Assembly (NCBI GenBank): GCA_000193795.2 | Contig: AEPI01000123.1 | Coordinates: 1-41,101 of the forward strand | Source of the DNA: Neisseria lactamica NS19 | Lineage (GTDB): Bacteria > Pseudomonadota > Gammaproteobacteria > Burkholderiales > Neisseriaceae | Reading direction: 5' to 3' | DNA length: 41,101 bases | Shown here: positions 34,152 to 41,101 of the stretch, piece after piece | How positions within the stretch are numbered: position 1 is the stretch's first letter | How the letters are laid out: every line of letters starts with the position of its first letter | Made by a program: the position numbers and the translations under genes | The notes under the pieces: model-generated | Database searches by the model: none | Seen by the model: only the letters and a program-made list of their open reading frames with translations | Told to the model about the DNA's origin: nothing

Positions 34152-36137
34152 ATGAATGAAATATCTAGCCGAGAGTTATCTGAAATATTAAATAAATCAA
34201 GGCAAGCATTAGACAAAAAAGCTTTAAAAGAAAACTGGCTTTATAAATTTTCAGACGGCCAAGGCAAAGGCGGGAAAGTCAAGCAATACTTAATCGCTTC
34301 CCTCCCTGCCAAAATCCGGGCAGCCATTATGAAACGGCAGTCGGACGAGTTGGCGGAGAAGATGCCGAAAACCCTGCCCCAAGTCAGACCGGGGACGGCG
34401 ATGTCGGCTCAGGCACTGGCTGAAGCGGCCAAGCTGTTGAACGAGAAACAACGGTCGGTGGCGGATGCGCGATGTGCGGTGGTGGCGGCGGTGTTGGGGA
34501 TTAAATATCAATACGGTTGCTCTGCGAAGGCTGCGGTGGCTCAGTTTTTGGGCTTGCTGGCAGAAGGCAAATTGGACGCGGTTACGCTCGGTAACTTGGA
34601 AAAGGCCAATGACCGCAGCCGGTCGGCGAAGGTTGGCGAACGTACTTTAGACGGCTGGATATCTGCCTACCTTAAGGCGGAAAACGCGACGGAGCGGTTG
34701 GTGGCTTTGGCTCCGAAGACGACGAAGGCGGTCAAGCCGATTGAGAGCTACGGTTGGTTGCCGATGTTTATGCAGTTTCACAACATCCCTTCAGCTCCGA
34801 AGCTGGCGCACAGCTACCGCCGGTTTGTGCAGTGGGCGGAAGCGGAAAATATGCCGGTCAATGATGTGCCTAATTTGAGTATGGTGCGGCGCGTTTGGGA
34901 CAAGCTGCCGATGATTATGCAGGAGCGTGGCAGGAAAACGGGGGCGGCTTATAAATCGCTGCTGCCTTATGTGAAACGTGATTGGGGGGCTTTGAAGCCG
35001 AACGATGTTTGGATCGGCGACGGCCACAGCTTTAAGGCGAAGGTGGCTCATCCGGTACACGGCAGGCCGTTTAAGCCTGAGGTGACGGTGATTATTGATG
35101 GTTGTACGCGGTTTGTGGTCGGGTTTTCGGTCTCTCTTGCTGAAAGTTGTGTGGCGGTATCGGATGCTCTGCGTATCGGGGTCAAGCACTTTGGTTTGCC
35201 GATTATTTATTACTCGGATAACGGCGGCGGCCAAACCGGCAAGACGATAGACCATGAAATCACGGGTATTACGTCCCGACTGGGTATCCGGCATGAAACG
35301 GGTATCGCGGGCAATCCGCAAGGGCGCGGCATCATCGAACGATGGTGGAAAGACAATCTGATTGAGATGGCGCGGCAGTATGAGACGTTTGCGGGCGCGG
35401 GGATGGACAGCAGTACGAAGAACCTGATGTACCGCAAGATGGAAAGTGCTTTTAATGCTTTGGAAAAAGGCAAGGATTTGACGGAGGAACAACAGAAATA
35501 TTTGAAAAAACTGCCGAGCTGGTCGCGTTTTATCGCGGATGTGGCCAAGTGTATCGACGAATACAACAACCGCCCGCACGGCGAGCTGCCCCGACATCCG
35601 GACGGCGGGCATTATTCGCCGAAGGCTTATCGGGAAATGAGGCTGGAACAGGACGGTATCGCGCCGGATATGTTGTCGGCGGAAGAGCTGGCGACGATGT
35701 TTATGCCGCAAGAGGTGCGAAAGGTACAGCGCGGTTGGCTGGATTTGTTCAACAACTCTTATTTCTCAACCGAGCTGGCGGAGTATCACAAGGACGAGGT
35801 ACGGGTCAGCTACGATTTGAGCGATGCGTCGACGGTCAATGTGTTTGATATGGACGGCAAGTTTATCACTAAGGCGCAGGCCAACGGCAATACCCGCGAG
35901 GCTTTCCCGACGGCGCGTATCGACCAACTGGCGGAAAAACGCCGAAAAGGCAAAATCAAGCGGGCGGAAAATGCAATCAAGCTTGCAAACGCGGAAGTCA
36001 ATCCGGCACTGGAACAGGCTGCGGTTTGGGACGAGCTGGGACATTTGGGCGGAAACGTCATCGAGGCGAAGTATGCGGTATTGCCGAAAACGGGCACAGA
36101 CGACGGGATTTTCTTGTTTGAGGCGGATAGAAGTTAG
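34152..36137 (+). CDS. Mu-type DDE transposase (A protein)
   Basis: A 661-residue transposase that cuts and joins phage ends to target DNA. The N-terminus (about 1-60) is a winged-helix end-binding domain (EISSRELSEILNKSRQALDK); the RNase H-like core carries the DDE set with Asp near 289 (WIGDGHSF), Asp near 356 (YYSDNGG) and Glu near 396 (GIIERWWKDN); then a Mu-type C-terminal beta-barrel and a basic tail rich in Lys/Arg (RRKGKIKRAENAIK). All three catalytic residues are present, so it may be active. It is followed by the B ATPase 35 bp later, as in Mu. Confidence 0.92.
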   Translation: MNEISSRELSEILNKSRQALDKKALKENWLYKFSDGQGKGGKVKQYLIASLPAKIRAAIMKRQSDELAEKMPKTLPQVRPGTAMSAQALAEAAKLLNEKQRSVADARCAVVAAVLGIKYQYGCSAKAAVAQFLGLLAEGKLDAVTLGNLEKANDRSRSAKVGERTLDGWISAYLKAENATERLVALAPKTTKAVKPIESYGWLPMFMQFHNIPSAPKLAHSYRRFVQWAEAENMPVNDVPNLSMVRRVWDKLPMIMQERGRKTGAAYKSLLPYVKRDWGALKPNDVWIGDGHSFKAKVAHPVHGRPFKPEVTVIIDGCTRFVVGFSVSLAESCVAVSDALRIGVKHFGLPIIYYSDNGGGQTGKTIDHEITGITSRLGIRHETGIAGNPQGRGIIERWWKDNLIEMARQYETFAGAGMDSSTKNLMYRKMESAFNALEKGKDLTEEQQKYLKKLPSWSRFIADVAKCIDEYNNRPHGELPRHPDGGHYSPKAYREMRLEQDGIAPDMLSAEELATMFMPQEVRKVQRGWLDLFNNSYFSTELAEYHKDEVRVSYDLSDASTVNVFDMDGKFITKAQANGNTREAFPTARIDQLAEKRRKGKIKRAENAIKLANAEVNPALEQAAVWDELGHLGGNVIEAKYAVLPKTGTDDGIFLFEADRS

Positions 36138-36172
36138 AACGGTTTTAAACCTCTTTTAAAAGGACTAAAAAA

Positions 36173-37087
36173 ATGAAACAAATTAATCAAGCATTGCAAC
36201 AAAAACTGGCTGAATTTAAAGAAAAATCGGGTATGAGCCAAACCCAGCTGGCACGCGGTATCGATACTTCGCCGGCATCCGTCAGTATGTACCTGAACGG
36301 TACTTATGCGGCAAAAGGCGGTAATTATGAAACCATCGAGCCGAAAATCGAAGCGTTTTTGGAGATGCAGGAAAGCAAAGCGCGACGCGAAGAGCCGGTG
36401 TTTGGTTTTGTATCGACTAAGACGACACGCCGCATTGCGGAAGTGATGCGCGATGCGCACGAAGGCGGCGAAATAGTGGTGATCTACGGTCAGGCGGGAT
36501 TGGGCAAGACTCAGGCGGTCAAAAACTACTGCGAGAAAAACCCTGCGGCCATCTTGATTGAGGCTAATCCGAGCTTTACGGCACTTGTGCTGATGCGCAA
36601 GTTGGCGACTGCGGCGAAGGTATCGGCGATGGGCAGCCTGAATGATTTGTTTGAGTCTGTATCTGACCGCCTGCGCGATTCGGGCCGTCTGATTGTGGTC
36701 GATGAAGCGGAAAACCTGCCTTTACGCGCCCTTGAGATTATCCGCCGATTGCACGACAACACGGGCTGCGGCTTGGTGTTGAGCGGTATGCCGCGACTGG
36801 TGGCGAACCTGCGCGGTAAGCACGGCGAGCTGGTACAGCTTCACAGTCGTGTGGCGGGTGCGCTGCCTTTGGGCGATACGATGCCCGACGCGGAGTTGGA
36901 ACAGATTGCGCGGGCAACACTACCCGAAGCCGATGATGAAACGATTGCGGAGCTGGTCAAACAAAGCAACGGCAATACGCGCCGGATGAGCAAATTGATG
37001 CGCGGCGCGGTACGCACGGCAAACAAGAACGGTATCAAGGTGCAGGCCGGTATCGTTAAGAAATACAGCTCCCTGATTATCCGATAA
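36173..37087 (+). CDS. Mu-type transposition ATPase (B protein)
   Basis: A 304-residue AAA+ target-selection protein that delivers target DNA to the transposase. N-terminal HTH (about 1-50, SGMSQTQLARGIDTSPASVS), Walker A IYGQAGLGKTQ at about 104-114, Walker B LIVVDEAENLP, sensor-like LSGMPRL, and a C-terminal domain ending AGIVKKYSSLIIR. RBS AAAAGGA. It is the last gene of the phage operon that is visible; no late genes follow. Confidence 0.9.
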   Translation: MKQINQALQQKLAEFKEKSGMSQTQLARGIDTSPASVSMYLNGTYAAKGGNYETIEPKIEAFLEMQESKARREEPVFGFVSTKTTRRIAEVMRDAHEGGEIVVIYGQAGLGKTQAVKNYCEKNPAAILIEANPSFTALVLMRKLATAAKVSAMGSLNDLFESVSDRLRDSGRLIVVDEAENLPLRALEIIRRLHDNTGCGLVLSGMPRLVANLRGKHGELVQLHSRVAGALPLGDTMPDAELEQIARATLPEADDETIAELVKQSNGNTRRMSKLMRGAVRTANKNGIKVQAGIVKKYSSLIIR

Positions 37088-37256
37088 GAAAGATAGTGTA
37101 TTTCACGGTCAAATAACTTTACATTTCTTGACCTTGCAAGAATACACACCCCGACTTGTTCGGGATGTTTGTTCCGTTTTGAATGGATTTGATGTTTTAA
37201 TTTATGTTTTATTTTCAATAAATTGAAAATTTACTAGGCTTTTGGCCGCGTTAAAT
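37088..37256. other. Junction between Mu-like prophage and filamentous prophage
   Basis: An AT-rich 169-bp stretch with a small CCCGA-cttgt-TCGGG hairpin (37150-37164). One element ends and the other begins here; the breakpoint is not marked by an obvious repeat, and no dRS3 (ATTCCC-N8-GGGAAT) is seen. Confidence 0.5.
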
Positions 37257-38207
37257 CTATTTATATCTTTCCACTTGGAAATCTTGGCCGTTCTGCAAAA
37301 GCGTAAACGCTATTACCGCCAGTTTCCTCATTATGGCGATTAATATCAGCTTTATATGTTTTCCCTTGTTTTTCAGACGGCCTACAAATTCAGGAAAGGC
37401 ATTGCAACGATATGCAACAAGGGCAGGCATATAAAGGCTTTTCCTTATTTCCGAACTTCCTATTTTTGATATTCTGCTTTTTCCGTTTACGCTTGTTCCT
37501 GATTGAAATTTTCTAGGGTCTAGGCCTAGATAAGCCGTGAACTGTTTTGCATTTTTAAATTCATGTTTTTTATAGGTTGATAACAATACGGCTGTCGCTT
37601 GCTCGCCTATGCCTGTTATTGTTTTCAGCCTTTTGCGAAGGTTGTTATAGCTTGGATTGTCTTTGTAGAACTGGAGTAATTGCTTTTTGACTATATGTAT
37701 TTGTGCTGTCAGGTTTGAAATAGTTGTTTGAATATGGGATTTGATATAGTCGGGTGCTTCGTGTTGTTTGGCTTTTTCTGTTGCGCGTTGCTGTTTCAGA
37801 TAGTCTAAATATCGGGCGATTTCCTGTAATTGCTTCTGTTCTTTTGCTGGCGGTTTCCATGCTTTTAATTTGTGCTTTCTGTCTTGGCAATATTGAGCTA
37901 TCAACTTTGCGTCTTGTTTATCTGTTTTTGATCGTTGTAGTTCTGCTATCGCATATCCTTTTATCTTTCGTGGATTCTCTACGGTAATTGTGTATCGTAA
38001 ATAAAGATATTCGGCTAATGCTTCGTAATATGTGCCTGTTGCTTCGCACACGCAATGAAGCTTATCGGTTACTTTATGACTTTGTAGCCAATTTATTAAT
38101 TGTTCAAATCCTCCTTTGTTGTTCTGAAACTTCTTTTGATGATTTTGACCGTCTGCAATCAAACAGCAATCTATTGTTAGCTTTGAAACGTCAATTCCTA
38201 AGTACAT
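37257..38207 (-). CDS. Piv/IS110-family recombinase of a filamentous prophage
   Basis: A 316-residue DEDD-type recombinase. Acidic residues: Asp6 (GIDVSK), Glu55 (CEATGTY), Asp96 and Asp99 (SKTDKQDAKLIA). The C-terminal Transposase_20 domain has TITGIGEQATAVLLSTY, FTAYLGLDP and SGTSVNGKSRISKIG with Ser236/Ser239, one of which is the probable nucleophile, then RKSLYMPALVAYR. This is the PivNM-type enzyme thought to integrate neisserial Nf phages. RBS AAGG precedes the ATG. An AGGCCGTCTGAA uptake sequence is inside the gene. IS110-family enzymes use a bridge RNA from flanking non-coding DNA, relevant to the hairpins upstream. Confidence 0.92.
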   Translation of the reverse strand: MYLGIDVSKLTIDCCLIADGQNHQKKFQNNKGGFEQLINWLQSHKVTDKLHCVCEATGTYYEALAEYLYLRYTITVENPRKIKGYAIAELQRSKTDKQDAKLIAQYCQDRKHKLKAWKPPAKEQKQLQEIARYLDYLKQQRATEKAKQHEAPDYIKSHIQTTISNLTAQIHIVKKQLLQFYKDNPSYNNLRKRLKTITGIGEQATAVLLSTYKKHEFKNAKQFTAYLGLDPRKFQSGTSVNGKSRISKIGSSEIRKSLYMPALVAYRCNAFPEFVGRLKNKGKHIKLILIAIMRKLAVIAFTLLQNGQDFQVERYK

Positions 38208-38226
38208 GGTTTAACCTTATTAATTC

Positions 38227-38392
38227 GGGCTTTTTGCCCTAGATAGTGTTCAAACTTAAGATGTACGAAAGCCCACGCTTCTATCTTTCTTACAAGCTGT
38301 ACGCTTTGGCCGTACTTTCGAAGTCGTGGGCTTTACTTGGTGTTTCGTCAAACGCCAAGCCCTCAATGGGCTGATTTACTCATTCAGGGCTT
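38227..38392 (-). ncRNA. Candidate structured RNA upstream of the recombinase (bridge-RNA-like)
   Basis: In minus-strand order: hairpin with arms 38381-38392 / 38357-38368 (12 bp, one mismatch); hairpin 38350-38359 / 38336-38345 (10 bp, one G-U, 4-base loop); a larger stem 38325-38334 / 38268-38277 (10 bp perfect, continued by GAAG/CTTC after a bulge) containing an asymmetric internal loop and an apical 5-bp hairpin (38299-38315); then GGGC-GCCC (38228-38239). The size of about 165 nt and position next to an IS110-family ORF fit a bridge RNA. Not proven; a phage origin is the alternative. Confidence 0.4.
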
Positions 38393-38488
38393 GAAGCTTA
38401 CCGTCTTTGCCGTTTCTGATTCTATTATGGTTACTGGTTTTGGTAAATATTTCTGTTGCGACCCGAATGTCTGATTTTTTTAGGCGTA

Positions 38489-38677
38489 TCTCAGTCTGGA
38501 ATCACTCCGTTAGTGGGTTTCCGGTATTGAAAAACAGTTCATAAAAAAGGAAAAGGGGGTGTTCGTAAAGATTGGGCAAAAAGCGCGCCCAATCTTTACA
38601 AAGCTTCCCCCTTTTCCTTTTTTCTGCCCTATTTTCCTGCACCTACAACCCCCGAACGAAGCGATTCCAGACTGAGA
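38489..38677. repeat. Giant nested inverted repeat, candidate origin or packaging signal
   Basis: Outer arms TCTCAGTCTGGAATC (38489-38503) and its complement (38663-38677) pair perfectly over 15 bp, continued by imperfect pairing for about 17 bp. Inside, AAAAAAGGAAAAGGGGG (38543-38559) pairs with 38607-38623 over 17 perfect bp, and GTAAAGATTGGGC (38565-38577) with 38587-38599 over 13 perfect bp, loop of nine bases. Confidence 0.75.
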
Positions 38678-38834
38678 CACTTTAAAAAAAAACAGCCATT
38701 CTAACAGTTAACCCCCTTCACTCAGCTCAAGCCATCCTGAGGGGTAAGGGCTGAAACCGAAAGATTTTTATTTTGAATGAAAGGAACTTTATGACATAGA
38801 TTCAGGCGCAAAAATCAAAGAGCGGTGGGGATAA

Positions 38835-38873
38835 GCAAAAATCCCCAAGCCTGAGAACAAGGGGATTTTTTGC
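38835..38873 (+). terminator. Terminator before the 30-residue ORF
   Basis: GCAAAAATCCCC pairs with GGGGATTTTTTGC (one extra base), 14-base loop, T6. Confidence 0.7.
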
Positions 38874-38908
38874 ATTCCTGCCAAGTGTGAAACTTACAGG
38901 AAAATCAA

Positions 38909-39001
38909 ATGCAGATAAATTTGAAATTTGGCAAACTGCTTTTGACTATCACGATTGATATACGGTTTATTCTAGCCGTTATCATACTGATAAGTCAATA
39001 A
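38909..39001 (+). CDS. 30-residue hydrophobic peptide
   Basis: Opposite in strand to the phage genes, an ATG at 38909, eight bases after an AGG in ACAGGAAAATCAA, opens a frame starting MQINLKFGKLLLTITIDIRF and continuing ILAVIILISQ before TAA. It has a short basic N-terminus and a continuous hydrophobic span that could cross the membrane once. It lies between two terminators on the same strand. Such size and shape are seen in type I toxins and in tiny phage coat or membrane proteins. No family is recognised. Confidence 0.45.
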   Translation: MQINLKFGKLLLTITIDIRFILAVIILISQ

Positions 39002-39014
39002 CCCACGACAAGAA

Positions 39015-39036
39015 CCGCCCGATTAAGGGCGGTTTT
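39015..39036 (+). terminator. Terminator after the 30-residue ORF
   Basis: CCGCCC-gattaa-GGGCGG followed by TTTTCT, 13 bp after the stop. Confidence 0.8.
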
Positions 39037-39111
39037 CTAATTGAAAACGCCTCCGCCCGAATCTTCAAATATCTTGCCCTTTTCTTCCCAGTTGTCATAC
39101 ATCAAGTTTTG

Positions 39112-40197
39112 TTAGGGCTTTCCGCCCATTACGAGAACTTGGGGCTTGTCCGCTTTCGCGGACTGTGCCGCCTGTTCCGTCCTTTGCTGTTCGTCCTTGT
39201 AGGGATTAAAGGGTAAGCCGTTTCTTGCGTAATCTTTGCACATTGCCTTTGTAATTTCCTTCAAGGGCGTTCCCTGTTGGGAATAACATGTGCAATCTGA
39301 TTTTCCGCCTTCTATGCATCCTACGATTTGCTCAAAGGTTTTTACTTGTCGGACTGTGTTATAAATAGGCTTGCTTTCGGGCTTTTCGGATAAAGTCGGC
39401 ACAAAGTCTTCGGGTTTCAGATTGTCGGAATGCTCAAAAGGCGCTATCTCTGATGATGCCGTCTGCTCCGTCATCGTCTGCACAACGCTTTCTTTTTGTG
39501 CTTCCTGCTCAATCTGGCCGCCTGTGTTTTTGCTGTAAACTTGAAACATACCGTAACTTTTCCAGCCTATAAACCCTATAATCGCAATCAACGCCCAAAC
39601 CGCCCAAGGTACTTTTTTCTTAAACTTTTGGTGTTGGCTTGCGGATTTATAGTATTTGAAGGCTTCTTTAGGCGGTTTCCAACTTGCGACTTCCACGCCG
39701 CTTACACCTGCCGGATTGTCCAACGAGGTTACGCATTTATACCAAGAATACTGTTTCATGCCGATTGCCTTGCGTTCAAGGTGTACATGCTTTGAAACAA
39801 GGTTGCGGACAAATATATCAAGTTGGCTCGGGTGCTGCGTCATCAAAATAACGGTATGCCCGTGATGGCGTAATTCTGTCAGTTCTTGAATATAGGGCGG
39901 AACGGGACGGCCTGCCGCGCGTACCGGGTAAGTGTAGTGCGCTTCGTCAACAATCAGCACCGCGCCTTCCGGTATGACATCACGAAGCGGGGCGGACATG
40001 ATTTGTTCTTCCGTCAGTTCGTGGGCATTGAACTTGCGTTTGTCCAATCCGTCGATATGGCAGAAATAAAGCGGCCTGTCTACTTCCGTGCCGTCTTCCA
40101 ATTTCATTTTGAACAATCCGTCTTCGTTGTTCAAAATCATAGAGACGACACGAGAGGTTTTGCCCGTCCCCATATTTCCCGTAAACAAATAAATCAT
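39112..40197 (-). CDS. zot: Zot/pI-like phage assembly ATPase
   Basis: A 361-residue inner-membrane assembly and export protein of filamentous phages. Walker A FTGNMGTGKTSRV at about residues 5-17, Walker B AVLIVDEAHYTYP near residue 80, TELRHHGHTVILMTQHPSQL (sensor), then a single membrane span (about 196-218, VPWAVWALIAIIGFIGWKSY) and a periplasmic domain with three Cys (GCIEGGKSDCTCY and CKDYARN). It corresponds to M13 pI and the Zot family. It starts 9 bp after the DUF2523 gene stop. Confidence 0.92.
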   Translation of the reverse strand: MIYLFTGNMGTGKTSRVVSMILNNEDGLFKMKLEDGTEVDRPLYFCHIDGLDKRKFNAHELTEEQIMSAPLRDVIPEGAVLIVDEAHYTYPVRAAGRPVPPYIQELTELRHHGHTVILMTQHPSQLDIFVRNLVSKHVHLERKAIGMKQYSWYKCVTSLDNPAGVSGVEVASWKPPKEAFKYYKSASQHQKFKKKVPWAVWALIAIIGFIGWKSYGMFQVYSKNTGGQIEQEAQKESVVQTMTEQTASSEIAPFEHSDNLKPEDFVPTLSEKPESKPIYNTVRQVKTFEQIVGCIEGGKSDCTCYSQQGTPLKEITKAMCKDYARNGLPFNPYKDEQQRTEQAAQSAKADKPQVLVMGGKP

Positions 40198-40206
40198 GTT
40201 TCTGCC

Positions 40207-40497
40207 TTATCTCGGAAAGACAAACGTCAGTTTTTTCAATGCGTGCATACCAATAAAGAATGAAAACGCGCCGAACAGATAGCCCAAACCCTGCCCGAAT
40301 CCCGAAATTAAAAGAAGGTTCAATATGTCGGAAGGCATGGAATTGATCGCGTTGGCCGTGTAATCCTTGAACTTGTTCAGTGCGATGAGATACCCGGCAT
40401 AGGTTACAAATGTCATACCCGTTGCAATGATGATTCTGACAATCAGCATTTTCAGGAGTATGCCTAAAAGTGGAATGAGACCGGCGAGCAATGGCAT
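40207..40497 (-). CDS. DUF2523 phage minor coat protein (pVI-like)
   Basis: A 96-residue, strongly hydrophobic protein, with three likely membrane segments (LLAGLIPLLGILLKMLI, TGMTFVTYAGYLIAL, LFGAFSFFIGMHAL). Its place between the pIII-like tspB and zot is that of minor coat protein pVI in filamentous phages, and the sequence style (FGQGLGYLFGAFSFFIGMHA) fits DUF2523. Its ATG directly abuts the tspB stop, so translation is coupled. Confidence 0.8.
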   Translation of the reverse strand: MPLLAGLIPLLGILLKMLIVRIIIATGMTFVTYAGYLIALNKFKDYTANAINSMPSDILNLLLISGFGQGLGYLFGAFSFFIGMHALKKLTFVFPR

Positions 40498-41101
40498 TTA
40501 TTTCCCCCTCAACGAACCGAAAACGACAAAAGCCGACATAATGATAAAGGCGAGCAGTACGGCAAATCGGATTTTTTCCGCAAACACGCATAACGGCTCA
40601 TAGCTTGCCTGATATTGCCTACCGAAAACATGAAAGGTTTTCGGCTGCGGACATACGCCGTTAGACGGTAAAAAGTTATCTGAAGACCATGTTTTATCGT
40701 CTGTAACCTGCGGTATTCTTATATCGTCAAACATGCCGTCTGAAGGTTCGCCCATCTCCTGACAGGCTAGGATTGTCGGGAAATACTTGCATAAAAAACC
40801 ACCGTCTTCGCCTTCTTTCCTTTCTTTGCCGTCCCTGCCGTTTGTGCGTCCCGGAACGGCGGGGGAATCGGGTCTTGTGCCGGGCTGTCCGTCCGTATCG
40901 GGATTTGCATTGGGATTCAAATCGGGGGCGGGTTCGGGATTGGGACGCGTGCCGGGGTGCTCATTGGGGTTCGGGTTGTTTGCAGGGTTTTCGGCGGGCG
41001 ATACTTCGGGCAGCGGCTGTGCGTTCGGTGCTTCCGCGCTTCCGGGGGTTAAATCGGGACGCGGGATTACTTGGACATCCACCGTGGTGTTGCCTTGCGC
41101 A
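40498..41101 (-). CDS. tspB: TspB-like pIII protein, C-terminal part (runs off right edge)
   Basis: The frame is open at the right edge (begins inside ...QGNTTVDVQVIPRP), so only the last about 200 residues are seen. They hold a Pro/Asn/Glu-rich repeat region (PNPNEHPGTRPNPEPAPDLN-like units), a charged stretch (GRDGKERKEGEDG), a Cys-containing C-domain (FLCKYFPTILACQEM, CPQPKTFHVFG, YEPLCVFAEKI) and a C-terminal membrane anchor (FAVLLAFIIMSAFVVFGSLR). This is the layout of TspB, the neisserial phage protein reported as a T-cell-stimulating and IgG-binding factor and analogous to pIII. A uptake sequence is within the gene at about 40733. Confidence 0.85.
   Translation of the reverse strand, partial: AQGNTTVDVQVIPRPDLTPGSAEAPNAQPLPEVSPAENPANNPNPNEHPGTRPNPEPAPDLNPNANPDTDGQPGTRPDSPAVPGRTNGRDGKERKEGEDGGFLCKYFPTILACQEMGEPSDGMFDDIRIPQVTDDKTWSSDNFLPSNGVCPQPKTFHVFGRQYQASYEPLCVFAEKIRFAVLLAFIIMSAFVVFGSLRGK

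Larger units (their letters stand above)
38208..39111. other. Hairpin-rich intergenic region of the filamentous prophage
   Basis: About 900 bp without a large gene. It holds the three hairpins next to the recombinase (38268-38392), a giant nested inverted repeat (38489-38677), a CTCAG/CTGAG hairpin (about 38711-38750), a terminator (38835-38873), a 30-residue ORF on the plus strand, and another terminator (39015-39034). In filamentous phages such a region carries replication origins and the packaging signal. Confidence 0.7.

Noticed and set aside
37130..37260. Search for dRS3 repeats as the filamentous phage attachment site
   Set aside because: No ATTCCC-N8-GGGAAT is present at the visible edge of the element.
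33640..37385. AGGCCGTCTGAA-type uptake sequences in prophage genes, read as a sign of passage through another Neisseria species
   Set aside because: The same AG form also occurs in core genes here (argS near 1577, pncB near 2850), so it does not mark foreign origin.
37754..38242. Hydrophobic plus-strand frames opposite the recombinase gene
   Set aside because: They are antisense shadows of the AT-rich recombinase gene and have no start signals.

Overview
The window is Neisseria DNA, most likely N. meningitidis or a very close relative. The 10-bp DNA uptake core GCCGTCTGAA occurs dozens of times, mostly as the 12-mer ATGCCGTCTGAA, often as inverted pairs forming terminators. Three Correia repeats (CREE) are present. 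The coding content matches the neisserial core chromosome: argS, pncB, scpA, tcdA, rph, lysC, rluE, cstA, sliC, gabD, a TfpZ-like gene, a TerC/CBS gene, surE, nlpD, recX, gph, a glutamate dehydrogenase, alaA, clpB and trpS. The species call is inference from sequence style; no rRNA or typing locus is present.

Layout. Positions 1-31.9 kb are conserved chromosome. It holds housekeeping genes (tRNA charging, NAD salvage, chromosome segregation, RNA processing, aspartate-family amino acids, cell division and envelope, heat shock) with several scars: a 22-codon tail of an outer-membrane barrel after lysC, a DUF4198 tail closed by a CREE before the tautomerase gene, a one-base frameshift in recX, and an AT-rich single-gene islet between scpA and tcdA. 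A small lipoprotein gene at 32 kb is split by a CREE inserted exactly at a TA; removing the element restores the reading frame.

Positions about 32.3-37.1 kb are the left part of a Mu/BcepMu-like transposable prophage. It has a leftward immunity region (an S24 repressor C-terminal fragment and two related but diverged HTH repressors with separate operator clusters) facing a rightward early operon (gp16-like small protein, MuA-like DDE transposase, MuB-like ATPase). No head, tail or lysis genes follow; the element is interrupted or truncated right after the B gene.

Positions about 37.2 kb to the right edge are a neisserial filamentous prophage (Nf/MDA type), genes on the minus strand: tspB (pIII-like, runs off the edge), a pVI-like DUF2523 protein, a Zot/pI-like assembly ATPase, a hairpin-rich 900-bp intergenic region, and a Piv/IS110-family recombinase. 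The intergenic region is the most interesting part: three strong hairpins directly upstream of the recombinase (a candidate IS110-type bridge RNA), a giant nested inverted repeat (candidate replication or packaging signal), and a 30-residue hydrophobic ORF on the opposite strand between two terminators.
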